Notes under the pieces: model-generated
Databases searched by the model: none
Told to the model about the DNA's origin: nothing
Seen by the model: the letters and a program-made list of their open reading frames with translations, nothing else
Shown here: in pieces, positions 11,220 to 22,759 of the stretch
Position numbering within the stretch: the stretch's first letter is position 1
Layout: every line of letters begins with the position of its first letter
Source: Lepraria neglecta
Taxonomy: Eukaryota; Ascomycota; Lecanoromycetes; Lecanorales; Stereocaulaceae
Assembly: GCA_033220425.1 (NCBI GenBank)
Contig: CM065647.1
Location: 5,828,001 to 5,892,000, forward strand
Direction of reading: 5' to 3'
Length of the DNA stretch: 64,000 nucleotides
Made by a program: the position numbers and the translations under genes

Positions 11220-14200
11220 GAAGTCGCCCTCGAGGATCTACTATTCTTATTATTAGTAGATATCTATAATCTATATAGCAGAAGATTATTTATATACCCT
11301 ATTATATTACTTACTCAAGGAAAAGAATACTAATCTAAAGCCCTTACTAATACTAGTACTACTATATATTTATTCATCGATAAAAAAGAAGCGTAACTAC
11401 TTTCTAAATATCTCGATATCGTCCCTATATCTCTCGCTAAACTATATTACCTCTATAGATATAACGGTAAGATACGAAAGAAACCCGTTATCTATACTAT
11501 TTACCCTTCTATAAAAGTCTACGATCATCTCGAGTCGACCGTACCTATACTTATTACCAGCCTAGGTAACTAATATATTATCCTCGGCAAGCTATAGATA
11601 AACAAGTATAAAGTCCTACTAGATATGGTAGATAACCGTATTATCTTCCTATATAGCCGCTATAACTATATCGGGGCCCCCAAGCTCTTATTAAGCCTCC
11701 TACCGAGAAGGTAGATTAGATAATAAATATTCCTACGAATCCTCCGCCTCCGCTACCTGAGAAACCCGAGGTACTAGATATCGCCGAAATTAGCATATCT
11801 GCTTTCTATATATAGGCGAGGAATTAAAAGAAGTATAATATCTAATATTTCTCTATAACGATAGCTAAGATAGAGAAAGTAATCTAGAATAGATCTAGGC
11901 TAGATTAGATTAATAAGGTGTCGGAAAAAGTAGAGGAAATAGTTAAGTAGAAGCTTCCCCAGGAATACTATAATCTAATTAATATCTTTAACCGAAGCAA
12001 GGTAAAGGAACTTCTACTATACCGGTTATATAATTATAAGATCGAGCTGGAACCTAGAAAGAAGCCCCCTCAAAGTCGCTTATATTCGATATCTAGATTT
12101 AAGCTCTAAAAGGTAAAGGAGTACTTAGCCGATAACCTTAAGAAGGGCTTTATCTTACCTAGTACGGCGCCCTACGCGTCGCTAGTCCTATTTATCTAAA
12201 AGTATAATAGAAGTCTTCATTTCTGCGTCGACTATTGGAAACTTAATACCCTTACGATTCGGAACCGCTATTCTATACTATTTATCAAGGAAACGCTTAC
12301 TTGTATTATCGGATATAAATACCTTATAAAGCTAGATATTATTGCTGCGTTTAATAAGCTCCGTATATATCCGGACAGCGAAGATCTTACAACGTTCACT
12401 ATCTTATTCGGAGCGTTCAAATACTATATCCTACTATTTGGCCTAACTAATAGACCTACGTCCTTCTAGTACTATATAAATAATACCCTCTTCGAATACC
12501 TAAATAATTTCTGCCAGGTCTATCTAGATAATATCCTAATCTATAGTAAAATGGAAAAAGAGTATAAGTAATATATACGAAAGGTCTTACTGAAGCTTCG
12601 GGAGGCGAGACTATAGGTTAATATCGAGAAATACAAATTCCACGTCTAAGAGACAACCTTCCTCGGACTAATCGTATTAATAGAAGGTCTATATATAGAC
12701 CCTTCTAAAGTTGAGGTCATTATTGACTAGAAACCCCTAACTCGTCTAAAGGAGGTACAAGTATTTATTAGTTTCTGTAACTTCTACCGCTAGTTTATTA
12801 AGGACTTCTCGAAAACGGTTAGACCCTTAGTATCACTTACTAAAATAGATTGTCTATTCTAGTAGTCTAAAGTATATTAGGCGGCCTTCGAGCGTCTTAA
12901 GAGTACGGTTACTAGTACCCTAGTACTTCGGCATTACGATAGATCCCGGCTAGCGGTGCTAGAGATAGATTCGTCCGATTACGTTAATAGCGGTATCCTA
13001 TCCCAAGCAGACGATGACGGAGTCCTTTATCTAGTTATATTCTATAGTAAGAACCTACTACCTATAGAGTATAACTATAAGATCTACGATAAGGAGCTAC
13101 TTGTAATCATCCGCTACCTAGAACACTAGCGTCCTAAATTAGAATCAACTAATATCCCCGTCCAAATATTCACCGATTATAAGAGCCTTGAATATTTTAT
13201 ATAGATAAAGGAGCTAACGCGCTATCAAGCTCGATAGGTAGAGAAATTAGCTAATTTCAACTTTAAAATTATATACCGGAGTAGTAAATCCAATAGTAAA
13301 GTAGACGCCTTGACGCGTATACCAAACTTAGTTCCTGCTAATAACCAAGATAAGCGTTAAAAGTATTAATACCGTGCCCTACTATCTCTAGAGTATTTTT
13401 AGAAATTCTCTAAGGATAGAGACCTTAAAGAGGGGGGTAGTAGTAATAATACTATATTAGATAAACGGATCAACGCGATAGCTGATAAAGACTTACCTCT
13501 ATACGTAAGGGTAGTACTAGTAAACAAGGAAGACGACGACTATAGGTATATCCGTAATACCCTCGCGAAGGATCCGTCTTAGATATTCGAGATAGTTAAC
13601 CTATATTATTACTCTAGTTATAATAATATACTCTTCTATAAGGATCGTCTTTAGGTTCTAGTAATAGCTAAGTTCTATACGGACCTAATTAAGGAAAGCT
13701 ATAACTAACCCGTATACGGCTATCCTAGTAGAAATAGGACGCTTAAGTTAGTAAAGAGATAGTTCTACTAGCGTAGTATAAAAGATAAGATTACTCGCTA
13801 TATCTATAATTACTATATCTGCTAACGAAGTAAAGCCCCTCAAGACTAGTATAATAGGCTACTATAGGCTTTATCGGTACCGGAGTAACGCTGGCAAGAT
13901 ATCTCTATAGACTTTATCACTGGACTCCCCGTCTCGGAAGGGTATAACGCTATATATACTATCGTAGATCGGCTTTCTAAAGAGTACCACTACGCTCTAT
14001 ATATTATAACCGATCAAGGCACGTCTGCGGAAGCTACGGCCGATATCCTAATAAGATATATCTTCCGCTCGTATAGTCTCCTAGAGTCGATCATCTCCGA
14101 TTAAGGGCTATAGTTCGTATTATTAGTATAGAAGGTACTATATCAGCGACTAAAGATTAAGGTTAAGCTATCTATAGTATTCTATCCGGAAACTAACGGT

Positions 14201-15040
14201 TAGACGGAATAGGCTAATTAAGACGTCGAGCGTTACCTGAGAATGTATTACTTGTATATACAAGATAATTAGGTCCGACTTCTCTCTATAGCCGAATTTG
14301 CAGATAATAACTCTATTACTAGTACTACGGGAATAACTCTCTTCTTTGCCAATAACGGTTTCTACTCGCAGATATCTTTCTCTCTACCTATAGACACTAG
14401 ATCTACGGCTTATAAGCGTATCTAGTATACTAAGGCGAATAATATTACAGATCGTATAACGAGAGTCTTAGACTTTATAACTAAGTAATCCGTTATAAGC
14501 CGTAGGAGAATAATAGATTAAGCTAATAAGAAGCGATCTAACGTTATATACGATAAAGGAGATATAGTATTCCTGTCTAGTCGGAATATAAATATAGAAT
14601 ATCCGAGTAGAAAACTGGATAACAAGATACTAGGACCGTTTAAGGTATCAGATAAAGTTAGATCATTATACCGACTAGAACTCCTATCTAGTATATAAAT
14701 ATATAATATCTTCCACTCCAGTCTACTACGAAAAGTATCTATAGACCCTTTACCTAGTTAGTGAACGGAGCCGCTAAGACCTGTTATAGTAGATAACTAG
14801 AAAGAGTAGGAGATCGACGACGTCTTGGATACTAGACTATTCGGTCGTGGACGCTATCTGCAGTTCCGGGTCCGATGGAAGAACAAGCAATAACCGGACC
14901 GCTAATAGTACTATGCGGACGGCGGCGAATTTGGCAACGCTCAGGATATAGTCGACGACTTCTATACGCGCTACCCGAACAAACCAGGTAGTCCGAGTCG
15001 GCTATAGTCGCCTTACCTTCCGTATTAGGGACGATACTTG
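11220..15040 (+). pseudogene. pol of D1: protease, RT, RNase H, integrase, chromodomain (degenerate)
   Basis: Domains in order: a protease region near 11520-11660 (PILITSLGN, IILGKLQ); RT at 12150-12620 with FCVDY at about 12220 and YLDNILIYSK at about 12520 (second Asp lost to RIP); RNase H at about 12955-13210 (LEIDSSDYVNSGILSQADD, YSKNLLP, YDKELLVII); integrase at about 13700-14470 with SIDFITGLP, SIISDQGLQFV, AEFADNN; and a C-terminal chromodomain-like segment at about 14800-14990 (EIDDVLDTR, FRVRWKNK). Chromodomains steer such elements to heterochromatin. Stops interrupt every domain. D2 carries the same series on the minus strand in better condition. Confidence 0.8.
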
Positions 15041-15057
15041 CTTGAAGGGGGGGGTAG

Positions 15058-15233
15058 TATCACGGCTTGGCCATTACTTGCTTACTGTTATTACCGATAC
15101 GCGTAGTATGGAGCATGGTTATCGAACGTTCGATCATTGCTCATCGCTCATAGCTAGCGGCTTGGCGCGTCTCCAAGACGCGCAGGCTTCATGTATCTAT
15201 CTTCTCTCCTTAGATATGTTCTTCTAGTCATAC
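15058..15233 (+). repeat. 3' LTR of D1, truncated
   Basis: Same sequence as 4792-4963, less RIP-mutated, ending abruptly after CTTCTAGTCATA. The final stretch (CCCCTATCGACTCGCTC... to the end) is missing. A G-rich polypurine tract, GAAGGGGGGGG, lies directly upstream. Confidence 0.85.
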
Positions 15234-15930
15234 AAATTTTAGCTTCCGCGGATAGCGCCCGGAGGCAAAGCGTATTGCTCCGAGGCAGCAGAGGCAGCTC
15301 TAGGGCAGCCCGAGTAGCCAAGCCTTAGAGCTAAGCGCCTAGCAGCTTAACCCCGAAAGCCGTGATGTTCTATGATCGGCGGCAGCGCTCGGGGACTCCA
15401 CCCCCCAATAGCGCTCAGTCGCAGCCCCAATATCTGCCCGGATTCGAGCGATTCAGCGAAAGTTCTCGCGAGGGTGCGCATATGCAGGCCCTGTACGGTT
15501 AATATTCGACGTTAATATATGCGTATTCGGCGGACTTTGCGACGTTGCGGCTTTGCGCATTACGTCTGTGGCGCCCGCTAAGTCGTTAGATTTATTGATG
15601 TCTAGGCGCGTTGCTGGGCGCGTTGCTAGGCGCGTTCCTAGCGCCCGCACCCTCAGAAGGTCAACATTTCAATACTACGCACTTGGATAGCTCGCGCAGT
15701 ATGGCACCTACGGGCCCCTGATTCAGGGTGGTTTATCGCGTAACCTTTACGCAGCTGGCCTTGAAATTTGAGGCCAATCGGAATCGATTAGAGGTTGTCT
15801 CTTGGTGCCTCGTGACTGTCTCGGGGGGGCCTCAGTGGCCCCTAGAGGCGCTCCTGAGCTAGCTTTCTGGCATACCCGCTCATAGCCCCGGAGGCCACTA
15901 AGGTACCCCCGAGGCAGAAATATAATTCGC
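15234..15930. other. GC-rich island of unknown nature
   Basis: About 700 bp with GC well above the surroundings, many CpG and CpA/TpG steps, and none of the TpA excess of RIP. It begins exactly where the D1 3' LTR stops. It has a small internal repeat, GGCGCGTTGCT / GGCGCGTTCCT, three times in a row at about 15604-15640. I recognise no protein on either strand; a 65-codon minus-strand frame (15453-15650) has no features and is probably chance. 15931-16079 is ordinary AT-rich sequence without recognisable content. Confidence 0.5.
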
Positions 15931-16079
15931 AGATGGAGGTAAATAGCCCTATCTAATATAAGCTAGCGCTACGCCGAAGCTATACTAAATAGTAATTAAG
16001 CTACTCTAGCTAGCCAAGATAATAACCCGTAGGCTTGGCGCTATCGCTACTCTAGCGGATATTATACTAACTCTTTAGT

Positions 16080-16860
16080 TGTTCGAAACACGAGTTCTAA
16101 TAGGACTATCGCGAAGGACAAGAACTTCGGACACGGACAGACAGCTCAGGCGATAAGCGTAGCGAGCGTAGTGCGATCGGAGCGCTTATAAACAGGAGCG
16201 CAATGAGCGCAGTACGATCAAGGCGATCAAGAATGCTTGGCATGGATTTCCTATTGCTATATATACGGAGTACTACTTACTACTTGGAGCATCGTGCTTA
16301 ACTTCCTTACCTTTCGTATATAACTATATACGATAGATCTCTTAGACTAGGCACTAAATATATATTATCTAATCATATACCAGACCAGCTTAGCACCACT
16401 TGAAGCCTACTTTATACTCTTGTCCGATTACACCTCCGTCTCTATTAAGAATTAATCCATACTACGATACTAGTATATACGATTTGTAATACTTTGAGTA
16501 CCCTCAAGGATAAATGCTACACCAAGAGACCCTAGAGCTATTACCCCAAGCTCCTTAGGAGGAGGAAGTAGATAATAACGCCCGATAGTTAACGAAGGAC
16601 TTTGCTAAGGCAAAGGAGCTTCCTTATATATAAATAAGTAGTTAAAAGATTCTTCTATTGTAAGCTAAGCCTACTAAGCTAGATATTACTTACTAAGCGA
16701 AAATGCTTGGCGCATGCCGTAGCAGACTTAGTAGATATATTAAGATAGTCTAGCCCGACTTATATTATAGAGAAAGAAGCAAGCTCGAAGAATAGCTATC
16801 TTAGATATTATTATATCTAGCGTTCCAAGGGGAAGTTAGACCTATATAGTAATACTCTAC
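16080..16860 (+). mobile_element. Retroelement A', 5' LTR plus gag start, truncated
   Basis: The LTR at 16080-16491 starts TGTTCGAAAC, ends GATTTGTAATA and is 412 bp, the same length as the LTRs of element C. The internal sequence starts CTTTGAGTACCCTCAAGG, like CTTTGAATACCC after the C LTR. About 370 bp of gag leader and N-terminus follow (IVRLAR-like basic stretches, RIP stops), similar to 3870-4040 read on the minus strand. At 16861 a different LTR begins, so the rest of the element is displaced or lost. Confidence 0.7.
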
Positions 16861-17023
16861 TATTAAGACCAGGAACTATAACTAGGGATGCGCCTTTATA
16901 GCGTAGCGCCCATTATAGTACGAGTCGGACTAGACGATACTCGACTCGGACAAACCTCTAAAGGCTTGGTATACTAAGCGATAAGCGCAATAAGCGTAGT
17001 ATAATCAAAGCGATTATAAAAGA
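16861..17023 (+). repeat. LTR of family A, first fragment
   Basis: Starts TATTAAGACCAGGAACTATA, matching the start of the A1 LTR. It is interrupted by element E at 17024 and continues at 20054-20112 with AAGTATAATAAGCGTAG. It is interrupted again by repeat G and continues at 21063 (ACTTGTATCTATATATATAG) to about 21110. No gag or pol is attached, so it is a solo or truncated LTR that has served as an insertion target. Confidence 0.75.
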
Positions 17024-17218
17024 TATAATGGAAGTCTTGGCAAAGTCTTGGTTGGCTCGCGACTACAGCACGCTTGGCGTGCGTTAGCGCTACGAGTCCC
17101 GTGCGGCTATTGTTTAATAGGGGGTTTTCGTCCCCCCTCTTATAGATTCCTCGAGAATTAGTCTTAGTATAAACCTACTACTATACTTGATTTTATATTG
17201 CTACAGGTTCCTATTATA
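17024..17218 (+). repeat. 5' LTR of E
   Basis: From TATAATGGAAGTCTTGG to GGTTCCTATTATA. The 3' copy ends CTATTACA, so the original terminus was TG...CA. The run TAATAGGGGGTTTTCGTCCC forms a short G-run/C-run hairpin. Confidence 0.88.
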
Positions 17219-17399
17219 ATTCTAATTCTCCTTCCTTATAAAGGGTAGCGATCCGGGATAAATATACTAAGGTAAACGTGTATAACTCGCAGCCGGAACG
17301 GAGGTGAAATATCTGGTACCTTAGAAGGTAGTAGGGATAGATAACGTTAATAGACGGTTGGCGAAGGTAGTAGAAACCCCCTATAACCGCCTAGGGACG

Positions 17400-18060
17400 A
17401 TGGCTATGCCTCGGAAGTAATAGATTTAGTACCTACTCTAGACGAGCGCCTGGCGCAGGCTCGACGCCACCGAACCGAGCTCGTGAAGTAATACGAATTA
17501 GATGCTATTCTAGCCCAAATCGAGACCCTCGAGCGTACCGCTCTAGATCTAGAGGTTACTGTATAGGCGAGACGCCGTCTAGAAGAACTACAGAAGCAGT
17601 AAGAACTCCAGGAGACGCTGGCTCAGATCGAGGCCCTGGAAAGGGGAGAAGTCCCCCCCCGCCAGCTACAGTTCCTACCCTACTATCTAGTTCGGGCTCT
17701 ATAAGCCGTACTCGTGGCTCGAAACGTACGCGAAGCGCATCCTCCGACGAGGAAGAAGATTAGGCCCTATCTATAAGACTGGCGAAGCTATCCGAGTATC
17801 AGGGGAAGACTATCCGGGAATACCGCGATTGGATAGAGGAATGCGACACCGTCTTTTAACAGGCTTATCGCTATTTCAAGACGGATAAGGATCGTATTCT
17901 ATACGCAATATTAGCGCTACGCGGTAGCCCGCGGCAACTATAGGGAAGCTATAAGAAGGTACACCGGTTGGATACCGCAAAAGAGGTCAGGATTAGTGGA
18001 TCTAGCCGATAGGTTAGAAGATATAGACGCAGATAAGCCGATGCGCCGTCGAGACGCAAA
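17400..18060 (+). pseudogene. gag-like frame of E (degenerate)
   Basis: The first part (about 17425-17640) is a clear coiled coil rich in Glu, Gln, Leu and Arg, for example LDERLAQARRHRTELVKQ and ILAQIETLERTALDLE. The second part (about 17775-17930) reads LAKLSEYQGKTIREYRDWI and YFKTDKDRILYAILALRG, the capsid-like layout common in fungal Gypsy gag proteins. A few TAG/TAA codons and one or two frame changes disable it. No protease or RT follows. Confidence 0.6.
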
Positions 18061-18120
18061 GCTGGCCAATATAGCGGGGATTCACACCCCTACGTTTAAG
18101 GTAGTCAGGAGGGTATAAAG

Positions 18121-19025
18121 GCTAGACACTCCTGAGGGAGGTAATGCTCCAGAAGTAGGCGTAACGCACGCGGTATATAGTATACACGCAGTATAGACGC
18201 AATATCCAGCAGTGGAGGCAAAAGCTGAACTGCTAGGATCCATGCTTGCTGCGGTTAATAAGACCTGTTCAAGTCATGTAACGAGGCTTAGGAAACCTCT
18301 ACCCCAAAGCCGGGGGAGCTCAGGCGAGATGCCGGCTTAAACCACTTGCAACGTAGCTGGTGTTCAGCTTAATCCTGTTACTGGAACTGTTGGTTGCAAA
18401 TAACTTGTTCTACGTGTAGTCGCCAGTGTGATGGCGTCTTACGAAACGGTATATACGCCTAAAAGCGATTCTATCGTATGGCAAACGCCGGGTCTTGGAT
18501 ATAGGATAAGCAAAGTCTTCGAGATATGATAGCGCTGTATATATGCAGAAGACGAAGCTATTGGAACGCCAAAATCAAACGGGCTAGACACTCCTGAGGG
18601 AGGTGATGCTCTAGAAGTAGGCGTAACGCATACGGTATATAGTATACACGCAGTATAGATGCAACATCCAGCAGTGGAGGTAAAAGCTAAACTGCTAGAA
18701 TCCATGCTTGCCGCGGTCAATAAGACCCGTTCAAGTCATGTAACGAGGCTTAGGAAACATCTACCCCAAAGCCGGGGGAGCTCAGGCGAGATGCCGGCTT
18801 AAACTACTTGCAACGTAGCTGGTGTTCAGCTTAATCCTGTTACTGGAACTATTGGTTGTAAACAACTCGTTCCACGTGTAGTCGCTAGTGTGTTGGCGTC
18901 TTACGAAACGGTATATACGCCTGAAAGCGATTCTTCGTATGGTAAACGCCGGGTCTTGGACATAGGATAAACAAGGTCTTCTAGGATGAGGTAGCGCTGT
19001 ATATGCCTCTGAAGACGAAGCTATC
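18121..19025 (+). repeat. 462-bp tandem duplication inside E
   Basis: GCTAGACACTCCTGAGGGAG begins at 18121 and again at 18583. The two units stay alignable to their ends (GACGAAGCTAT at about 18550 and 19015). They contain the shared blocks AGCCGGGGGAGCTCAGGCG and GTTCAGCTTAATCCTGTTAC. Differences are mainly transitions. I recognise no protein domain. The duplication is inside an element without pol. Confidence 0.85.
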
Positions 19026-19234
19026 CGCGAGCTCCTCCGAAGGAAGTTCTTCTAGGGTACTTTTAGTACCTCCTGGTGAGTGGTGGTGGTATGCTGGCCA
19101 TATAGGATCGGTTGATCCAGGATAAGTCTATCTACCTGCTACAGCGTGCTCTTGGTAAGCGAACACCTAGGGGTCCTACCTGATACCGATAGTACTAGGG
19201 ATAAAGCCTTATCTACCGGCTCGTGAGCCAGTCA

Positions 19235-19620
19235 GTAAGCCTGCTTGAACGGTACCTATAGTGAGCCTGCTTGAACGGCACCTACAGTGAGCCTGCTTGA
19301 ACGGCACCTACAGTGAGCCTGCTTGAACGGCACCTACAGTGAGCCTGCTTGAACGGCACCTACAGTGAGCCTGCTTGAACGGCACCTACAGTGAGCCTGC
19401 TTGAACGGCACCTACAGTGAGCCTGCTTGAACGGCACCTACAGTGAGCCTGCTTGAACGGCACCTACAGTGAGCCTGCTTGAACGGCACCTACAGTGAGC
19501 CTGCTTGAACGGCACCTACAGTGAGCCTGCTTGAACGGCACCTACAGTGAGCCTGCTTGAACGGCACCTACAGTGAGCCTGCTTGAACGGCACCTATAGT
19601 GAGCCTGCTTAAACGGCACT
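19235..19620 (+). repeat. 26-bp minisatellite, 15 copies, inside E
   Basis: The unit contains GCCTGCTTGAACGGCACC followed by TACAGTGA. I count 15 occurrences of CCTGCTT; the last unit is partial. All inner units are identical. The first and last differ only by C-to-T or G-to-A changes (GGTACCTATAG, TTAAACGG). 26 is not a multiple of 3, so a translation would cycle through frames every three units. No spacers are present. Confidence 0.95.
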
Positions 19621-19852
19621 GCGATTCGACTAGGGAAGCGCATGACATGCTTAGCTAAATACCTGACTATTGGTATAACTATAGTGGTAGAAGACTCTTT
19701 TCCTTGTTTCCCTACCGGGGTTTAAAGGTTTTTATCGAGTCTTCCCGTATAACGAAATCATATACGCCGCTCTGGAAACGCCTGCTATTGGTATATATGC
19801 TATACTTGAGGAAATAGGGCCCGAGGACGAGCCCTTGGGAGGAGGAGGTAAT

Positions 19853-20048
19853 TATAATGGAAGTCTTGGCAAAGTCTTGGTTGGCTCGCGACTACAGTAC
19901 GCTTGGCGTGCGTTAGCGCTACGAGTCCCGTGCGCCTATTGTTTAATAGGGGGTTTTCGTCCCCCCCTCTTATAGATTCCTCGAGAATTAGTCTTGGTAC
20001 AAACCTACTACTATACTTGATTTCATATTGCTATAGGTTCCTATTACA
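19853..20048 (+). repeat. 3' LTR of E
   Basis: One base longer than the 5' LTR because of an extra C in the C-run at about 19965. Flanked by AAAGA at 20049-20053. Confidence 0.88.
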
Positions 20049-20112
20049 AAAGATAAGTATAATAAGCGTAGAGCGATCAAAGCGATTATAGAGTGCTTGG
20101 CGGACTTTCGTA

Positions 20113-21062
20113 TCTTTATTCTAATAACAGATTATACGGCAATTCGGAGCAATTCCGCACTTGCAGCCAATCATATTGGCCCTATATTCTATATTCCCTC
20201 TCTCGGCTAGCGCCTTCAACTACCAAAACTTGAATTCGCATCGCAACTTCTTCGCAGTACTTCCCCGCGCCACATACGTCATATGATATCGAGATGATTT
20301 CATATGTTTTGGAGTCATTCATTAGCTTGCTTGCGCATCAAGAATTTTTAGAATCGGCTCATTTGCGCAATAGTTATGAGCAAAAGATGCGAGCTCAGTG
20401 GCAAATGCCAAGCATTGAGCTTGGCGCCCCCGGACCCTGGAACATCAAAAGTTGAATGCGCACCGCAACTTCTTCGCAGTAATACCCCGCGCCACATACG
20501 TCATATGATATCGAGATAATCTCATTAGTTATGGAACCAAGTATACGCTTTCTAACACCGCCGGAATTTTCAAAATCGGTCTATTTACGCAAAACTTATG
20601 AGCAAAAGAAGTGGTTTCGCCATGTTTTGCGGGCAGCGCAAAAAAGTTGGATACGCACCGCAACTTCTTCGCAGCGATATCCCGCGCCACATACGTTATA
20701 TAATATCGAGATAATTTCATAAGTTCTGGAACCAAATATGCGCTTTCCAACGCGGTTCGAATTTTAAAATTTGGCTAATATTTAGCTAAGGAAAGCTCAA
20801 AAAACATGTTTTTGCCTCCGGAGTAACCTAACATTACCCTCGCAGCCACCCCCGCAGCCACCCCCGCAGCCGCCCCCGAAGCACTAATATACTAAATCCT
20901 TAATAACTTTTGATATATTAGGATTAGGGCTTAACTTTATATATATAAAATATACTATAAATAGGGGGATTCCTAAATCCGCTTAAAATTTCTAAATCGA
21001 GCATGATATAAGCGAGATATAACCGGTTTTACGGTAATCTTCTGTGAAGATTACAGGCACTC
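20113..21062 (+). repeat. Repeat G, near-complete copy, plus orientation
   Basis: The 5' part contains GGAGCAATTCCGCACTTGCA. Then come three imperfect monomers of about 195-220 bp, each with GCAACTTCTTCGCAG (20242, 20464, 20659), a palindrome-rich block (CATATGATATCGAGAT) and AGTTATGAGCAAAAG-like sequence. A GC-rich stretch (20825-20885) and an AT-rich tail ending AAGATTACAGGCACTC close it. No coding potential is evident; two overlapping short frames near 20531-20750 lie on the repeat itself. It sits inside a family A LTR. Confidence 0.75.
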
Positions 21063-21151
21063 ACTTGTATCTATATATATAGAGTACTATTTACTATTTA
21101 GAGTATCGTACTTAACTTCCTACTTACTTATTTACTATATATAACAAGTAA

Positions 21152-21376
21152 ATACTCGTAATCTTCACAGAAGATTACCGTAAAAATTACTATATCTCGC
21201 TTATTTTATACTCGATTTAGAAAATTTAAGCCTAATTAGCAATCCCTCTATTTATAGTATATTATATATATATAAAGCTAAGCCCTAACCCTAATATATC
21301 GAAAGTTATTAAGGGTTAAATATTTGAGTACTCCGGAGGCACTTCGTGGGTGACTGCGGTGGTAGCTTTAGGGGAC
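21152..21376 (-). repeat. Repeat G, minus orientation, distal part (split copy)
   Basis: Matches the reverse complement of 20830-21062 and the plus-strand sequence 58554-58769. Landmarks are GTAATCTTCACAGAAGATTACC at the outer end and CTCCGGAGGCACTTCG at the inner end. It stops exactly at the left TIR of the large transposon and resumes at 39216. Confidence 0.8.
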
Positions 21377-21395
21377 CATCGCGCTTTCCCAAAAG
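21377..21395 (+). repeat. Left TIR of the large transposon
   Basis: CATCGCGCTTTCCCAAAAG, identical to the reverse complement of 39197-39215. A shared subterminal motif, ATCAGCAACTC, occurs near 21456 on the plus strand and near 39085 on the minus strand. Confidence 0.88.
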
Positions 21396-21533
21396 TTGCT
21401 AGGAAATCCCGAGTTGCCGAGCGCGCCGGTAGGGCTGATAGTTACGTTCAGCGGAATCAGCAACTCAATGTTGCTAATAGTATCAAATCAGCTCGATCTG
21501 CAACTCAATACTACTAATTTAACGATGTTAGGT

Positions 21534-21653
21534 CAGTCAGCAATTAGATATTACTGTTAGTATAATGTATAACCAATCAGCAATTAGATGTTACTGTTAG
21601 TATAATATCTAACCAATTAGCAATTAGATATTACTGTTAGTATAATGTCTAAC
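21534..21653 (+). repeat. Subterminal 40-bp tandem repeats, three units
   Basis: Units start at 21534, 21574 and 21614, each containing AGCAATTAGATNTTACTG followed by TTAGTATAATGTCTAAC. Subterminal repeats are transposase binding sites in CACTA-type elements, and that is the likely role here. 21654-22750 is AT-rich spacer and perhaps the untranslated 3' side of the transposase gene. Confidence 0.75.
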
Positions 21654-22759
21654 TAATTAGTATATCTATTATACATTCAGCTAGCTATTAGCTCAATCAA
21701 TAATATAACGCTGCTAATATATAGCTACCAGTTTTCTTTTATTATGATTGATTACTTCTTATATAGTCTATATATTTCTACTAATTAGTAGCTATATATC
21801 TTCTATACAAGATATAAGTAGGTAGTCGAATCTAAATAAAGTCTTCTATATATATAATCCGTTTGAAATATAGCTACTACCGATAGCTCCTTTAGTATAT
21901 AAAAGCTCGTTATTAGTAATATCAATATAAGTTTAACTCGCGCTTATACTAATCCTTCTTCAACTTCTTTACAGATTATTTAACTACGCTTTCCTCGATT
22001 CTATAACGACCTATTATCCGCTAATCCAACTATATCTTCTACTCCTTATAATTCGAGTAAATAACCGAGATAGAGAGTTGCGACGCCTAGTTACCGAACT
22101 GTCAGCGGTACCTGGCAAAACTCTAGTAGATCAGGGGCGCATATATTTCGCCCTTTTTTGCCCTTGTCCGATTAGTATCCGACTCGGGTTTTATACTATC
22201 CGAGTAGTGTCTAACTTAGGTTTACCCTGTCCGAGTCGGATAAATATTTAGCTAGACATTTCTTAATATTTCTTCTCGTAGTTTATAGTCTCGTCGCTAT
22301 TATTTCAGCAAAGTATTACTATAGATACTTAATATCCGACGAATTTACTCCCTATCTTCCCCGATAGACTTTATATATAATACCGCAAGCTTAATAACCT
22401 CCCTACTCCTCAGCTTACTGAAGTACCCGAATATTAGTAATATATAAGGGCCGTAGACTTGATACTGAAGTAAGCAAATATTATACGCGCAAGATACTAT
22501 ATAGCCTGCTAATGTAATATAGCTATAATTAAATATGCCGAAGAGAGGATTAATGCCGCTACGGTAATTAAAACTATAGGTTAGTTCTTTATATTAGAGG
22601 TTTTCCTTAAGACTAAAGCCTTAACTTTAGATGCGGTAAGGGCGGTTAGTAGTAGCGTCTCTTCTGCTCTATCGAGCCAGATATATTCATAGTATTATCT
22701 CTCTTCCTTTTAAGGGTTTTTACTTAGGTTTATAGCGTTACCTAAGAAGGATTTAGTAG

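Larger units (their letters stand above)
4792..15233 (+). mobile_element. Chromodomain Gypsy LTR retrotransposon D1, interrupted by an Ngaro element
   Basis: 5' LTR 4792-5001, gag, protease, RT, RNase H, integrase, chromodomain, polypurine tract at about 15044-15054, then a 3' LTR from 15058. With the Ngaro insertion (6386-10962) removed, the element is about 5.9 kb, normal for the group. The 3' LTR stops matching at about 15233, roughly 35 bp short of its end, where a GC-rich island begins, so the right flank was lost or replaced and the target duplication cannot be checked. D2 at 60216-64000 is a minus-strand sister copy. All reading frames carry RIP stops. Confidence 0.9.
17024..20048 (+). 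mobile_element. Non-autonomous LTR retrotransposon E, complete, TSD AAAGA
   Basis: LTRs at 17024-17218 (195 bp) and 19853-20048 (196 bp) differ at about eight positions, mostly C/T. The 5-bp duplication AAAGA flanks both ends (17019-17023, 20049-20053). A polypurine tract, GGGAGGAGGAGG, precedes the 3' LTR. The 2.6-kb internal part has a gag-like frame but no RT, RNase H or integrase, so it must rely on an autonomous relative. RIP is much weaker than in its neighbours, suggesting a younger insertion. It interrupts a family A LTR. Confidence 0.88.

Noticed and set aside
15042-15227. 61-codon plus-strand frame
   Set aside because: Starts in the polypurine tract and runs through the D1 3' LTR; the LTR is not coding.
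18439-18720. 93-codon minus-strand frame
   Set aside because: Covers the junction of the 462-bp tandem duplication in E, has no domain, and is opposite to the gag-like strand.
19235-19620. CRISPR-like array
   Set aside because: Units are directly adjacent with no variable spacers, and the setting is a fungal LTR element. It is a minisatellite.
21275-21300. CCCTAACCCTAA-like telomeric sequence (also near 58676)
   Set aside because: Only two short units inside repeat G in several copies; part of the repeat, not a telomere.
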